Counted from the stretch's first letter, positions 9,219-20,326 are shown. The stretch: 64,000 nt of DNA from Cutibacterium sp. (GCF_030525615.1 NZ_JAUNEJ010000002.1:62001-126000), one strand, 5' to 3'. Program-made: numbers and translations. The notes: generated from the letters alone by a model not told the origin.

Positions 9219-10526
9219 TCAGTCCTCCACGCGCACGTCGAAGGACTCAATGACGGTGTTGGCCAACAGATCGGAGGCGACCTGGCGGATTTCGTCGAGA
9301 CGGTCCTCCAGACCCTCGCCGGTGATCTCGAACCGCTTGCCCTGACGCACCGTCAGACCATTATGGCCAAGCCGAGCGAGCACCGACGTGATGGCCTTGC
9401 CCTGGGGATCGAGGATCTCCGGCTTAGGCATGACCTCCACCACTACATGTGACATGCCAGCAATCCTATCGGCACCATGGAGATCAGGCTCGTCGGGAAC
9501 GCCGGCTGCGCCAGGAGTGTCGGGAACGTCAGCAGTGCCAGGAACGTCAGCAGCGGAAGCCGAAATCACATCCTCAGCAGTATCACCCTCGGACCTAACG
9601 GCTGCCTCCTGCCCGGTATCAGCTACCTCCTGCCCAGTATCAGGAGCGTTGAATGTCTCAGGAATCTGCTCGCCGGTCAGACGTGCCCAGGCTTCCTCGT
9701 AGCGACGGCTGGTGGCCTCGACGACCTCCGGAGGCAGAGCCGGGGGTTCGGTGTCGCTAGTGCGATCCCACCCGGACTGCTGGGTCAGCCAGTCCCGGAC
9801 GTATTGCTTGTCAAAGGAGTCAGCGCCCTTACCTGGCTGCCAGGTCTCCTCATCCCAGAACCGTGAGGAGTCAGGGGTGAGAACTTCGTCGGCAAGGACG
9901 ATAGTGCCGTCGGCACGCCGACCGAATTCGAACTTGGTGTCAGCAAGGATAATGCCGCGCTCACGGGCGATCTTCTCGGCGCGTTGATAGATCCGCAGCG
10001 AAAGATCACGCAGCCGCGCGGCGTTCTCGGAACCGACAAGCTTCACCAGGTGCAGGTAATCAATGTTCTCGTCATGTTCACCCTGGGGAGCCTTGGAGGC
10101 AGGCGTGAAGATGGGGTCCTCAAGCCGAGAGCCGTCCTGCAGCCCCTCGGGCAGTCGAATTCCGCACACCGCCTGATTGCGCTGGTATTCCGCCCAGCCG
10201 GAGCCGGTGAGATACCCGCGCACCACACATTCGACGGGGAACATCTCCAGCTCCTCGACGATCATCGCTCGTCCAGCAACCTCAGCGGGGACATCCAGAC
10301 TAACGAGGTGGTTGTCAACGATGTCGGCCAGCTGGTCAAACCACCACAGCGACATATTCGTCAGGATGGCTCCCTTGCCAGGAACGCCCGGAGTCAGAAC
10401 GTGGTCGTAAGCGCTGATTCGGTCAGTAGCAACCATGAGAAGGTGGCCCGGCTGATCGGGAAGACGATAGAGACGACGGACCTTACCCTCAGCGAGCAAC
10501 GGGAGATCGAGGTGCGGAGTGACCAT
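9219..10526 (-). CDS. purC: PurC-PurS fusion: SAICAR synthase plus FGAM synthase PurS subunit
   Basis: A 435-residue two-domain protein. Residues 1 to about 295 are SAICAR synthase ([12 protein letters not shown] at the start, [23 protein letters not shown] region), the step that joins CAIR and aspartate. Residues 296-357 are a repetitive Asp/Pro/Gly/Ala linker ([14 protein letters not shown], then [13 protein letters not shown]). Residues 358-435 are a complete PurS ([15 protein letters not shown]), normally a separate protein of about 80 residues that bridges PurL and PurQ. Met358 (ATG at 9455) is preceded by AGGA at 8-base spacing, so free PurS may also be made by internal initiation. purQ follows directly. 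Confidence 0.93.
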   Translation of the reverse strand: MVTPHLDLPLLAEGKVRRLYRLPDQPGHLLMVATDRISAYDHVLTPGVPGKGAILTNMSLWWFDQLADIVDNHLVSLDVPAEVAGRAMIVEELEMFPVECVVRGYLTGSGWAEYQRNQAVCGIRLPEGLQDGSRLEDPIFTPASKAPQGEHDENIDYLHLVKLVGSENAARLRDLSLRIYQRAEKIARERGIILADTKFEFGRRADGTIVLADEVLTPDSSRFWDEETWQPGKGADSFDKQYVRDWLTQQSGWDRTSDTEPPALPPEVVEATSRRYEEAWARLTGEQIPETFNAPDTGQEVADTGQEAAVRSEGDTAEDVISASAADVPGTADVPDTPGAAGVPDEPDLHGADRIAGMSHVVVEVMPKPEILDPQGKAITSVLARLGHNGLTVRQGKRFEITGEGLEDRLDEIRQVASDLLANTVIESFDVRVED

Positions 10527-10588
10527 GGCAGCATAATGCCACGGTTGTTGCCCCTCGACGATGTTGAGTGGCCGGATTCAGGTGGATA

Positions 10589-10637
10589 ATAGGCATTGGC
10601 TATAGTGAATCACCCCGTGATAGGGTTTAACTATCAC
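10589..10637 (+). promoter_or_regulatory. Paired OxyR-type boxes upstream of ahpC
   Basis: Two ATAG-N7-CTAT elements lie at 10589-10603 and 10620-10634. The second sits in a longer perfect dyad, GTGATAG-N7-CTATCAC (10617-10637). This is the half-site pattern known for OxyR. The spacing between the two elements is 16 bases, giving a centre distance of 31 bp, instead of the 7 bases of the E. coli four-half-site consensus. A GATAAT hexamer at 10585-10590 could be a -10. The boxes sit 24-72 bases before the ahpC start, and an oxyR-like gene closes the same group. Confidence 0.75.
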
Positions 10638-10660
10638 GTCGTCGACCAGAGAGGACTCAC

Positions 10661-11224
10661 ATGAGTCTCATCAACACCAAGATCCTCCCTTTCACGTCGA
10701 ACGCCTTCCGCAATGGGGAGTTCATTGAGGTTTCCGACGCCGACATCAACGGCAAGTGGGCCATCTTCTTCTTCTACCCCGGTGACTTCACCTTCGTCTG
10801 CCCCACCGAGCTGGGCGATCTCGCTGACCACTACGAGGAGCTGCAGGCTATGGGCGTCGAGGTGTTCTCGGTGTCCACCGACTCGCATTTCGTCCACAAG
10901 GCCTGGCACTCCGACTCCGACACCGTCGGCAAGGTCAACTACACGATGATCGGCGACCCGAACCTCCAGCTGACCCGCAACTTCGACGTCGAGCGAGTGG
11001 GCGCTGGGCAGGCCGACCGCGCTACCTTCCTCGTCGATCCGGACGGCGTCATCCAGTTCTATGAGCTGACCGCCGAGGGAATTGGCCGCAACGCTACCGA
11101 GCTGGTCCGCAAGGTCAAGGCCGCCCAGTACATCTACACCCACCCGGGCGAGGTCTGCCCCGCCAAGTGGGAAGAGGGGGCTGACACCCTCGCACCGTCG
11201 ATCGATCTCGTCGGCAAGATCTGA
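10661..11224 (+). CDS. ahpC: Alkyl hydroperoxide reductase subunit C (2-Cys peroxiredoxin)
   Basis: A 187-residue AhpC that reduces hydrogen peroxide and organic peroxides in the cytoplasm. The peroxidatic Cys47 is in FTFVCPTEL and the resolving Cys166 in GEVCPAKW. The length and tail match the typical 2-Cys AhpC/Prx1 group. The ATG has a GAGAGGA ribosome site. It is the first gene of a plus-strand group ahpC-ahpF-oxyR inserted between purine genes of the opposite strand, and it is preceded by OxyR-type boxes, so peroxide induction is likely. Confidence 0.97.
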   Translation: MSLINTKILPFTSNAFRNGEFIEVSDADINGKWAIFFFYPGDFTFVCPTELGDLADHYEELQAMGVEVFSVSTDSHFVHKAWHSDSDTVGKVNYTMIGDPNLQLTRNFDVERVGAGQADRATFLVDPDGVIQFYELTAEGIGRNATELVRKVKAAQYIYTHPGEVCPAKWEEGADTLAPSIDLVGKI

Positions 11225-11313
11225 GGCTCCGACCCGAGCACCTGTCGCAGGGGTCATCGTCCCTGCGACGGGTCCCCGGACCGGCCCGTCCACATCCCCC
11301 ACTCAGGAGAATC

Positions 11314-12888
11314 ATGCTTGACAACGCCCTGACCACTCAGCTCAAGAGCTACCTCGAGATGGTGCGCGAACCCGTCGTCCTGGTGCCCTCTCCCTACCGG
11401 GGGAATGACGCCACGAAGTCGTCAAAGTCATCGCAGATGAACGAGCTACTCGCCGAGATCGCCGCACTGTCGGACAAGGTGAGCGTCGGTGAACCCGTCG
11501 ACAACGACCGCACTCCTTCTTTCGCCATCACCCGCCCCGGTTCCCAGATCGACATCCGCTTCGCCGGTCTGCCGATGGGACACGAGTTCACTTCCCTGGT
11601 GCTGGCCTTGCTCCAGGTTGGCGGTCACCCCGTCAAGGAGGACGCGGCTCTCATCGACGCCGTGCGCGCCGTCAAGGGTGAGCACCACTTTGTCACCTAT
11701 ATGTCCTTGACCTGCCAGAACTGCCCGACGGTAGTTCAGGCCCTCAACGCGATGGCCGTCCTCAACCCGAACATCCACCACACTGCCGTCGATGGCGGCA
11801 CCCACACCGACGAGGTGGAGGCCAAGGGAATCGCCTCGGTGCCGGCCATCTACCTGGACGGTGAAGACTGGGGGTCGGGCCGTATGGACATGGCCGAGAT
11901 CTTGGAACGTCTTGACGCCAACGCGGCTCAGGGAGCCAAGGAGAACTTGTCCGAACGCGATCCCTACGACGTACTCGTTGTCGGCGCTGGCCCGGCTGGT
12001 GCTGCAGCTGCTATCTATGCCGCCCGCAAAGGTATTCGCACCGCCATGGTTGGGTCCCGAATCGGCGGCCAAGTCCTCGACACCGAGGCCATCGACAACC
12101 TCATCTCGGTGCCTCACACCACCGGACCCAAACTGGCTGACGCCCTACGCACCCACGTCAATGACTACAACATTGACGTCGTTGAGCGGCAAAATGCGAG
12201 TGGCCTGGAAACCACCGATGGCATGACAACGGTACATCTGACCGACGGAGATCTTCGCGCCCGCTCGGTCGTCATCGCGACTGGCGCACGCTGGCGCAAC
12301 CTCGGCGTACCAGGCGAGGAGGAGTACCGCACCAAGGGCGTGACCTACTGCCCTCACTGCGACGGGCCACTGTTCAAAGGCAGGAAGGTTGCCGTCGTCG
12401 GGGGTGGAAATTCCGGCATTGAGGCGGCAATCGACCTGGCCGGGGTCGTCGACCACGTGACCGTCGTTGAATTCCTCGACGTCCTCAAGGCCGACGACGT
12501 GCTGCTGCGTACCCTCACATCCCTGCCGAATGTCGACGTCATCACCTCGGCCCGCACTACGCGAATCTTGGGAGACGGCTCCAAGGTGACCGGGCTGGAG
12601 TACGAGGACCGCATCAGCGGTGAGATCAGGAGTATCGAACTGGCTGGGGTTTTCGTCCAGATTGGTCTGTTGCCCAACACCGAGTGGCTCGACGGTGCCG
12701 TAGAGCGCACCGAACGTGGTGAGATTGTCATCGACGAGCGCGGTACGACATCGGTGCCTGGCGTGTTCGCGGCCGGAGACTGCACCACCCAGCCCTACAA
12801 GCAGATCATCATCTCAATGGGGGCCGGGGCGACTGCGGCTCTCGGGGCTTTTGACCACCTCATTCGTCAGAACCCCGCACAGGACTGA
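11314..12888 (+). CDS. ahpF: Alkyl hydroperoxide reductase subunit F
   Basis: The 524-residue NADH-dependent flavoprotein that re-reduces AhpC. The N-terminal double thioredoxin-fold domain carries CQNC (Cys134, Cys137). The thioredoxin-reductase-like part starts near residue 215 with the FAD motif [23 protein letters not shown] is at about 346-349, followed by the NAD(P) motif [14 protein letters not shown] and the C-terminal FAD motif [13 protein letters not shown]. The start has an AGGAGA site. It lies 89 bases behind ahpC and probably shares its mRNA. Confidence 0.97.
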   Translation: MLDNALTTQLKSYLEMVREPVVLVPSPYRGNDATKSSKSSQMNELLAEIAALSDKVSVGEPVDNDRTPSFAITRPGSQIDIRFAGLPMGHEFTSLVLALLQVGGHPVKEDAALIDAVRAVKGEHHFVTYMSLTCQNCPTVVQALNAMAVLNPNIHHTAVDGGTHTDEVEAKGIASVPAIYLDGEDWGSGRMDMAEILERLDANAAQGAKENLSERDPYDVLVVGAGPAGAAAAIYAARKGIRTAMVGSRIGGQVLDTEAIDNLISVPHTTGPKLADALRTHVNDYNIDVVERQNASGLETTDGMTTVHLTDGDLRARSVVIATGARWRNLGVPGEEEYRTKGVTYCPHCDGPLFKGRKVAVVGGGNSGIEAAIDLAGVVDHVTVVEFLDVLKADDVLLRTLTSLPNVDVITSARTTRILGDGSKVTGLEYEDRISGEIRSIELAGVFVQIGLLPNTEWLDGAVERTERGEIVIDERGTTSVPGVFAAGDCTTQPYKQIIISMGAGATAALGAFDHLIRQNPAQD

Positions 12889-12894
12889 GTTTGC

Positions 12895-13872
12895 GTGAAT
12901 CTTCGCGATCTGAGATACCTCGTCGCCTTGGCCGAAGAACACCACTTCGGTCGAGCGGCGGCGTCGTGCGGCGTCAGCCAACCAACCCTGTCGACTCAAA
13001 TCCACCGGCTTGAGAATGAGCTCGGCGTGCCGCTGGCCGTCAGGGTGGGACGGCGTATCGAAATGACTCCAGTGGGCGAGCGTATTACCCAGACTGCTCG
13101 CGAAATGCTGGCGCTGGCCGATGACATTCGAACATTGGCCACCGAGGAGTACGACCGGACGACCCGGCAGCTCACGGTTGGTGTCTTCCCGACCCTGGGG
13201 CCGTTCCTCTTGCCTCGCGTTATTGCCCGCTTCGACCAGCACCAACCGAGGGTCAGCATCCATGTCGTCGAACAACGCACGGCGCAGCTGCTGGAGGCCG
13301 TCCATCAAGGAGACCTCGATGTCGCGGTGGTCGCTGCTCCTGTCCAGGACGAGACGCTGACGGCAATTCCGGTTTTTCGGGAGGAGTTTCTGTTGGTGAC
13401 GGGGGCCGACGATGAGTTGGCCCGCGAGAAGGGGCCGATCGATCCCCATGAGGTCTCCACCGATGGGCTGATCTTGATGTCCGAAGGGCACTGCTTACGC
13501 GACCAGGTGCTCGAGGTGTGCAGTCCATCGCACCCGGGGCCACCGGACGCTCTGTCAGTAGGATCTCTCGCGACGATTCGCGAGCTGGTCTCGGTGGGCG
13601 CAGGACGAACGCTTATGCCTCGCAGCGCAGTCTCGGCCCCCACCCCGCAGGACCCCCGTATCGTCATCCGGGAATTCACCCAACCCCGGCCTCACCGCGA
13701 CATCGTGGTGTGCGGCAGGCCTACCGCCATGACGCGGCCATCGGTTCTGGCCCTGGTCAACATCCTGCGCACTCTGCCTGGCGACATCGTGGAACCGCTG
13801 GGCGTCGATGGGGCGACATCGTGCTCTCACGGGCTGGGAGCACAGTCCGACCTCCGAATGCCGCTTCCGTAA
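12895..13872 (+). CDS. oxyR: LysR-family hydrogen-peroxide regulator OxyR
   Basis: A 325-residue LysR regulator. The N-terminal winged helix (MNLRDLRYLVALAEEHHFGR onward) is followed by an effector domain in which SEGHCLRDQVLEVC gives Cys200 and Cys209, the spacing of the redox pair in OxyR (Cys199/Cys208 in E. coli). The start is a GTG 6 bases behind the ahpF stop, with no clear ribosome site, so translation is probably coupled. Placement behind ahpCF and the boxes upstream of ahpC point to regulation of this group; whether it acts as activator, repressor or both cannot be seen. Confidence 0.93.
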   Translation: MNLRDLRYLVALAEEHHFGRAAASCGVSQPTLSTQIHRLENELGVPLAVRVGRRIEMTPVGERITQTAREMLALADDIRTLATEEYDRTTRQLTVGVFPTLGPFLLPRVIARFDQHQPRVSIHVVEQRTAQLLEAVHQGDLDVAVVAAPVQDETLTAIPVFREEFLLVTGADDELAREKGPIDPHEVSTDGLILMSEGHCLRDQVLEVCSPSHPGPPDALSVGSLATIRELVSVGAGRTLMPRSAVSAPTPQDPRIVIREFTQPRPHRDIVVCGRPTAMTRPSVLALVNILRTLPGDIVEPLGVDGATSCSHGLGAQSDLRMPLP

Positions 13873-13893
13873 CGCTCGCGTCTTAGCACTGAA

Positions 13894-13944
13894 GCTACGA
13901 GCCGTAGCAGAACTGGCTCACTGGGGCCAGCTCAATGAGCCAGT
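13894..13944. terminator. Two hairpins between convergent oxyR and purB
   Basis: A small hairpin GCTAC-GAGCC-GTAGC (13894-13908) is followed by a 9-bp perfect inverted repeat ACTGGCTCA (13912-13920) with TGAGCCAGT (13936-13944). The T-run is poor on both sides. The position between convergent genes suggests a bidirectional terminator. Confidence 0.5.
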
Positions 13945-13946
13945 CG

Positions 13947-15380
13947 TCACAACACGAGACCAGGCAGGTAGCTGGCAGCCTCCGGATATTCCCGCACGAT
14001 GTCTTCAACCTTGGCGCACAGTGCCTCAACCTGGTCCTGTGCTCCACCTGTGAGGTCCAGCGGGGAGGAGACCAGACCGCGCAGCTGCTCCTTGGTCAGC
14101 GGAATACGCGGGTCAGCAGCCAGACGAGCGAACAGATCATTCTCCGTCTGACCGGTCTCGCGCATCTCCAAGGCGACGGCCACCGCGTGCTCCTTGATGG
14201 CCTCATGGGCGTCTTCACGACCAACTCCGGCCCGCACGCACGCCATCAAGACCTTCGTTGTCGTCAGGAATGGCAGGTAGCGCTCAAGTTCAGCCTCGAT
14301 GACTGCGGGGAAAGCCCCGAAATCGCCGAGAATCGTCAGGAAGGTCTCGAAAGCTCCGTCAATGGCATAGAAGGAATCCGGCAAAGCGACGCGCCGCACC
14401 ACCGAGCAGGAGACGTCACCCTCATTCCACTGCACCCCAGCAAGGCCAGTGGCCATGGCCAGATACCCGCGCAGAACGACGAGGAAACCATTGACACGCT
14501 CACAGGAACGAGCATTCATCTTGTGCGGCATTGCCGAGGACCCAACCTGGCCAGGCTTGAATCCCTCGGTGACAAGCTCATTACCCGCCATCAGACGAAT
14601 CGACGTCGCTAAGTTCGACGGACCCGAAAGCACCTGCACCAACGCCGAGATGACCTCGAAATCCAGGGACCTCGGGTAGATCTGACCAGTCGACGTCAAC
14701 ACCTGGTTAAAGCCCAGATGATCGGCAACCCGCCGCTCGAGGTCGTCAAGCTTTGACGCATCGCCCCCAAGGAGGTCGAGCATATCCTGGGAAGTTCCCA
14801 TAGGCCCCTTGATACCGCGCGCCGGGTAACGCTCGATGAGCTCATTGACGTGCTCCCATGCCACCAACATCTCGTCGATGGCGGTTGCGAATCTCTTGCC
14901 CAGAGTCGTCACCTGGGCGGCAACGTTGTGGGATCGTCCGGCGATCGGCTGATCGGAGTACTGGGCTGCCAGTCGAGCGAGCTGGTTCAAGGTGGCGACC
15001 ATCTTGTCACGCACCAGCTTCAGCGACTCCAGCACCTGCATCTGTTCGATGTTCTCGGTAAGGTCGCGGCTCGTCATGCCCTTGTGGATGTGCTCATGAC
15101 CGGCTAGGGCGTTGAACTCCTCGATTCGCGCCTTGACGTCGTGCCGGGTCACGGCTTCACGCTCGGCAATGGAGTCCAGGTCGACGTCATCGAGGACAGC
15201 CCGGTAGTCGGCCAACACCTCCTCGGGGTCGTCACCCCCGAAACTCACCCCAAGATCTGCCTGAGCTTCGAGGACGACCAGCCACAGCCTGCGTTCGGCG
15301 CGAATCTTGTTCTCCGGCGTCCAGATGGAGCGCATCGCCGCAGAGGCATAACGGGTGGCAAGGATGTTAGGAACGCTCAT
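13947..15380 (-). CDS. purB: Adenylosuccinate lyase
   Basis: A 477-residue member of the fumarase/aspartase superfamily. It catalyses two purine steps: SAICAR to AICAR plus fumarate, and adenylosuccinate to AMP plus fumarate. The superfamily signature GSSAMPHKMN is near residue 280 with the mobile-loop serine, and the TSRDLTENIEQ segment near residue 100 is the histidine/threonine region of the longer PurB type. Its start overlaps the end of purD by 4 bases, so purA-purD-purB form one leftward operon in which products feed the same pathway. Confidence 0.96.
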   Translation of the reverse strand: MSVPNILATRYASAAMRSIWTPENKIRAERRLWLVVLEAQADLGVSFGGDDPEEVLADYRAVLDDVDLDSIAEREAVTRHDVKARIEEFNALAGHEHIHKGMTSRDLTENIEQMQVLESLKLVRDKMVATLNQLARLAAQYSDQPIAGRSHNVAAQVTTLGKRFATAIDEMLVAWEHVNELIERYPARGIKGPMGTSQDMLDLLGGDASKLDDLERRVADHLGFNQVLTSTGQIYPRSLDFEVISALVQVLSGPSNLATSIRLMAGNELVTEGFKPGQVGSSAMPHKMNARSCERVNGFLVVLRGYLAMATGLAGVQWNEGDVSCSVVRRVALPDSFYAIDGAFETFLTILGDFGAFPAVIEAELERYLPFLTTTKVLMACVRAGVGREDAHEAIKEHAVAVALEMRETGQTENDLFARLAADPRIPLTKEQLRGLVSSPLDLTGGAQDQVEALCAKVEDIVREYPEAASYLPGLVL

Positions 15381-16705
15381 GAGTTCTCCCCGGCGGTCGA
15401 GTTGCTGGAATTGTTCTCGAGTTGCGGCGCGAGTTCATCGGTCATTTCATCGACGGCCTCGAGCTCAGCTGCTCGCAGGGCAATGTCTGTGCGATGGAAT
15501 CCACCGCTCACCTCAAGCTGCTCGACCCTGCTGTAGGCATCGGTACGCGCGCCAGCAAGCGTCTCGCCATGGCCAAGCACGACGAGGACACGACCGCCAC
15601 TGGTAACTAGCCCGTCCCCTTCAACACGAGTTCCGGCGTGCAGAACGTCCTCATCGTCAACTGGAGCAACGACTCGGCGTCCCTTCACCGGCGAGGCCGG
15701 ATACCCCTCACTGGCCATCACGACTCCAACAGCAGCTCCGCGACGGAATCGCAGCCCCTCGACTCCAGACAGATCTCCCCGGGCAGCCGCCTGCATAATG
15801 TGCGCCAGCGGGGATTCCACCATGCTGAGCAGCGGCTCAGTTTCCGGGTCACCGAAGCGGACGTTGAACTCGACAACCTTCGGACCGTCGGAGGTCAGGG
15901 CCAATCCCACGTACAGCAAGCCGATGAATGGGGTGCCGCGATCTCGCATAGCTGCCAGCGTCGGGGAAATCACCGTGTTCGACACCGTTTCGACAAGGTT
16001 CTCGGGCGCCCATGGTAAAGGCGTGTATGCGCCCATTCCTCCGGTATTAGGGCCGGTTCCGCCGTTTCCGACCCGCTTGAAGTCTTGAGCCGGCTGCATG
16101 GGAAGAGCGCGCTCGCCGTCACAGATTGCGAAAAGACTCACCTCGGGGCCGTCGAGGTACTCCTCGATGACCACCTGGTGACCGGAGTTGAGGCAGTGTT
16201 CGGCATGGGCCACAGCTGCGTCACGATCTTCGGTGACGACAACTCCTTTGCCGCCTGCCAGGCCGTCATCCTTGACGACGTAGGGAACTCCGAATTCGTC
16301 GAGGGCTGCTGCCACCGAATCGAGATCCCGGCAGGAGCGAGAATCGGCGGTGGGAACCCCGGCAGAGGCCATGACTTCTTTGGCGAAGGCTTTGGACCCT
16401 TCCAGTCGAGCCGCCTGCGCACTCGGGCCAAAGCAATCTATACCGGCTTCACGCAGGGCGTCTGCCACCCCGGCGACCAGCGGGGCTTCCGGGCCGACAA
16501 CGACCAGATCAGCTGCTATCTCGCGCGCCAGAGCGACGACGGCTTCTTTGTCACATGGGTCGACGGGATGGTTGGTGGCGAAAGACGCCGTACCGGGGTT
16601 ACCGGGAGCGGCATGGACGGCGGCAACCTGTGGGTCACGCTGACACGCCAAGGCGAGGGCGTGCTCGCGACCACCAGATCCGAGAACGAGAACAATGCTG
16701 GGCAC
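15377..16705 (-). CDS. purD: Phosphoribosylamine-glycine ligase (GAR synthetase)
   Basis: The ATP-grasp ligase of the second purine step. LVLGSGGREHALALA is the N-terminal motif, DDGLAGGKGVVV the ATP-grasp strand, EEYLDGPEVSLFAICDG the central motif and NVRFGDPETEPLL the metal site. The start is uncertain. The open frame runs up to a GTG at 16789, adding a 28-residue basic extension without family counterpart. A GTG at 16705 puts the first strand at the usual position and gives 442 residues, but the nearest GAGG is only 2 bases away. The short start is preferred on family length. Confidence 0.93.
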   Translation of the reverse strand: MPSIVLVLGSGGREHALALACQRDPQVAAVHAAPGNPGTASFATNHPVDPCDKEAVVALAREIAADLVVVGPEAPLVAGVADALREAGIDCFGPSAQAARLEGSKAFAKEVMASAGVPTADSRSCRDLDSVAAALDEFGVPYVVKDDGLAGGKGVVVTEDRDAAVAHAEHCLNSGHQVVIEEYLDGPEVSLFAICDGERALPMQPAQDFKRVGNGGTGPNTGGMGAYTPLPWAPENLVETVSNTVISPTLAAMRDRGTPFIGLLYVGLALTSDGPKVVEFNVRFGDPETEPLLSMVESPLAHIMQAAARGDLSGVEGLRFRRGAAVGVVMASEGYPASPVKGRRVVAPVDDEDVLHAGTRVEGDGLVTSGGRVLVVLGHGETLAGARTDAYSRVEQLEVSGGFHRTDIALRAAELEAVDEMTDELAPQLENNSSNSTAGENS

Positions 16706-16803
16706 GACCTCAAGAGTAGAGGGTGCCTCCGACCGTTTCCCGGTCGGTCTCACGCGGCCCCGTCCGACCTTGCGATCAGAACGGGGCACAGCGTCGTCAC
16801 ATC

Positions 16804-18189
<1,386 letters not shown>

Positions 18190-18239
18190 TCACCGGCATC
18201 CGACCAGGACCCGGGGAGTACTGCCCGCCTTGAGCCTCA

Positions 18240-19163
18240 TTAGGCGACAGTCGCACCGCCTTCACCACTAGCTGCTTCGCCACGGTCGTCACTTTCGGCA
18301 GGCAGGACCGGAATCTCCAGCAGGTTGAGGCTCGCCCCCTCGAGGGGCAGGCGAGAGGCCAGCGGACCAAAGTGCGGGTCCTCACGATGCCCGTCGAAGT
18401 TGACCCGCTTGTAGCCAGCGTCATCGGCCCAGCTGATGACCGACGACATCGCTGAGGCGACGGCGGCGTCACCATCAGGAGTATCAGGCTGCACAGTCTC
18501 GGCGACCACGGTTGGGTTCTCATCGACGAAAACAAAGGCGACCGCTGCCGGCTGGCCGTCGATGAGGGCGACCCGGGTCGCTTCAGCGTCAAGGTCCTCG
18601 AGTTCCTGACGCAGCGCCTCGTGTGCTGCCTCACTGTCATCGACCGGTGACCACGAATCGTGCAGCCACACGTAGATCTGTTCCCACAACGCCTCAAGCA
18701 CACCAGGGGCCAACGCAGCGCCCGAAATGGCTCCGCCCGGCCCACGGCTGACCTTCGCGAGGGACTCGATGGCACGGCCGAAGTGACGACGCGGAAGCTC
18801 GAAAGGCGGGCAGGATGCGTAAACTTCGCCACCCAGGGAGAGGATGAAGTTCTCGGCGTCAGAACCGGCAATAGCCTTCGTTGCCAATGGACGCTCCACT
18901 CTCTGCTGGATCTGGCGCACCAGCCGGGTGCCGATCCGGCGCTCACGAGAATCCGGATGAATCTCGACGTCGATGAAGCGACGGGTGCGGTGGACCACCG
19001 CAAGCCAAGAAACTGCGTATCCAACAATGCGGTTCTCGTAGCGGGCGACCCGGGCAACGACGTCGGGACGATCAACCCGATCAATTAAGGAACCTGGCTC
19101 ACCGAAGGTAATCACCTTGACGTCTTCGGGACGCATGTCGCGGAAAACAACGTGTTCACTCAT
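18240..19163 (-). CDS. GNAT-family acetyltransferase-like protein
   Basis: A 307-residue protein with a GNAT N-acetyltransferase fold. The N-terminal half carries the acetyl-CoA strand and loop: FIDVEIHPDSRERRIGTRLV fits motif A, with RRIGTRL as the pyrophosphate loop. The C-terminal half ends in GYKRVNFDGHREDPHFGPLA, which reads like a second, degenerate GNAT domain, so this may be a double-GNAT protein. The substrate is unknown. The ATG has an AGGAG site. It is upstream of purA on the same strand and diverges from the GntR regulator. Confidence 0.7.
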   Translation of the reverse strand: MSEHVVFRDMRPEDVKVITFGEPGSLIDRVDRPDVVARVARYENRIVGYAVSWLAVVHRTRRFIDVEIHPDSRERRIGTRLVRQIQQRVERPLATKAIAGSDAENFILSLGGEVYASCPPFELPRRHFGRAIESLAKVSRGPGGAISGAALAPGVLEALWEQIYVWLHDSWSPVDDSEAAHEALRQELEDLDAEATRVALIDGQPAAVAFVFVDENPTVVAETVQPDTPDGDAAVASAMSSVISWADDAGYKRVNFDGHREDPHFGPLASRLPLEGASLNLLEIPVLPAESDDRGEAASGEGGATVA

Positions 19164-19291
19164 GTCGTGCTCCTGGGTCGGGCGGCGTCTTTGACGTCGC
19201 TGTGTCTCCTATTGTCCCGCCTTGTGCAAACCTTCGTCAGGTAGGGGGTTTCCAGTGTCGCGATCATGCTCATCATGAGATAATTAATGCC

Positions 19292-20020
19292 ATGTCAGAT
19301 CCGAACAATGCTGTCCACCTGGCCGATAACCTCAACCCGGCAGCCCAACGGATGTTTGAGTGGATTCTTTCCTCGGAGCTAGCCCCAGGAGATCCCATTC
19401 CGATCGAGCAAGATTTGGCGACTCAATTTGGAATGGCCCGAGGTACCGTCAGAGAAGCGGTGCGCGAATTGCGTGCCCTGGGAATCCTGGAGGTCCGACG
19501 CGGTTTAGGCACCTACCTCTCGACGGCCTCCGCGTCGACGATTCGCCCAGGACTCGTCTATCGCAGCGCCAAGCAAATCAGCACCGATGTTGCCGGGAAC
19601 AAGCACTTCACGGGGCTGCGGGAAATGGTCGAGGTTCGCGCACTCCTGGAATGCTCGCTGGTAGCCCAGGTGACCGGTCTTGTCAGCGAGGAAACCGGTC
19701 GCGAACTGCACACCCTGGCGGCGCGAATGGACAATCCCAAGGACTCTACGGCGGCGGATCGACAATTCCACCGAACGCTCTACGCCGGAGTGGAGAATCA
19801 GCTGGCCCGCGAACTCATCGACGTGTTTTGGGATTCCCTCAACCTCGCTGGTCTCCGACTGCCGCCAGCCAACACCGTCACTGCTACCCGTGCCGACCAC
19901 GACCTCATCGCTGACTGCGTTGTCGGCAACGATCCCGAGGCCAGCCGTGAGGCCATGTGGAATCACTTTGGTGCTATCCGGGAGCGACTTGGCAGGGCAG
20001 GCGATAATCGCGACGCATGA
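19292..20020 (+). CDS. GntR/FadR-family regulator, probable sialic-acid regulator (NanR-like)
   Basis: A 242-residue regulator. The N-terminal winged helix (IPIEQDLATQFGMARGTVRE, then LRALGILEVRRGLGTYL) is followed by an all-helical FCD effector domain with metal/ligand His residues (REMVEVRALLE, RQFHRTLY, HFGAIRERLG). The ATG at 19292 is chosen over a GTG 90 bases earlier because the family N-terminus begins here. A GATAAT hexamer ends 7 bases before it, so the mRNA may be leaderless. It is convergent with the nan operon; a role in controlling that operon is inferred from position and from the operators at 24569 and 30369. Confidence 0.85.
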   Translation: MSDPNNAVHLADNLNPAAQRMFEWILSSELAPGDPIPIEQDLATQFGMARGTVREAVRELRALGILEVRRGLGTYLSTASASTIRPGLVYRSAKQISTDVAGNKHFTGLREMVEVRALLECSLVAQVTGLVSEETGRELHTLAARMDNPKDSTAADRQFHRTLYAGVENQLARELIDVFWDSLNLAGLRLPPANTVTATRADHDLIADCVVGNDPEASREAMWNHFGAIRERLGRAGDNRDA

Positions 20021-20247
20021 TCGAGAAGATCTCAATGACTCCTACATCTCGCCTTGTACCGGTACTGGAGCTTGACGGTCCAGCATCGGCGATCAACGAC
20101 TCCATCGAGGTCGAGGTCACTGGCGGTCGCCTCTTCGGCAGCGTCTCGGTCGACGGCGAGTCCCGAGTCCTTGATGCCGAGGACGCACTCGGTGTTGACG
20201 ACTCCGTGGTTCACTCCTCGATGACATCAGTGCCCGATTGTTCCTGA
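20017..20247 (+). CDS. Possible small acidic protein overlapping the GntR gene
   Basis: A 76-codon frame whose ATG overlaps the regulator stop (ATGA), the usual form of translational coupling. The product is acidic and Val-rich (IEVEVTGGRLFGSVSVDGES), and its codons look like those of neighbouring genes (GTC, GGC, GAC, CTC). No family was recognised and no independent ribosome site is visible. It ends about 45 bases before a strong terminator. It may be a real small gene or the remnant of a longer one. Confidence 0.35.
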   Translation: MIEKISMTPTSRLVPVLELDGPASAINDSIEVEVTGGRLFGSVSVDGESRVLDAEDALGVDDSVVHSSMTSVPDCS

Positions 20248-20291
20248 GGAGGAGCAGCCGGGCACCATCACATTCTCGCCACGAATCACAC

Positions 20292-20326
20292 AAGGGGCGT
20301 CCTGAAAACACGACAGGACGCCCCTT
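20292..20326. terminator. Bidirectional terminator between GntR gene and nanE
   Basis: A perfect 13-bp stem, AAGGGGCGTCCTG (20292-20304) with its complement (20314-20326), and a 9-base loop. It sits 7 bases beyond the nanE stop and after the plus-strand small frame, so it can end both transcripts. The tails are only weakly T-rich. Confidence 0.85.

Noticed and set aside
20032..20214. A 60-codon minus-strand frame under the small acidic protein
   Set aside because: No ribosome site, unlikely composition, and it lies behind the nanE terminator in a region where the plus-strand frame has the better codon use.
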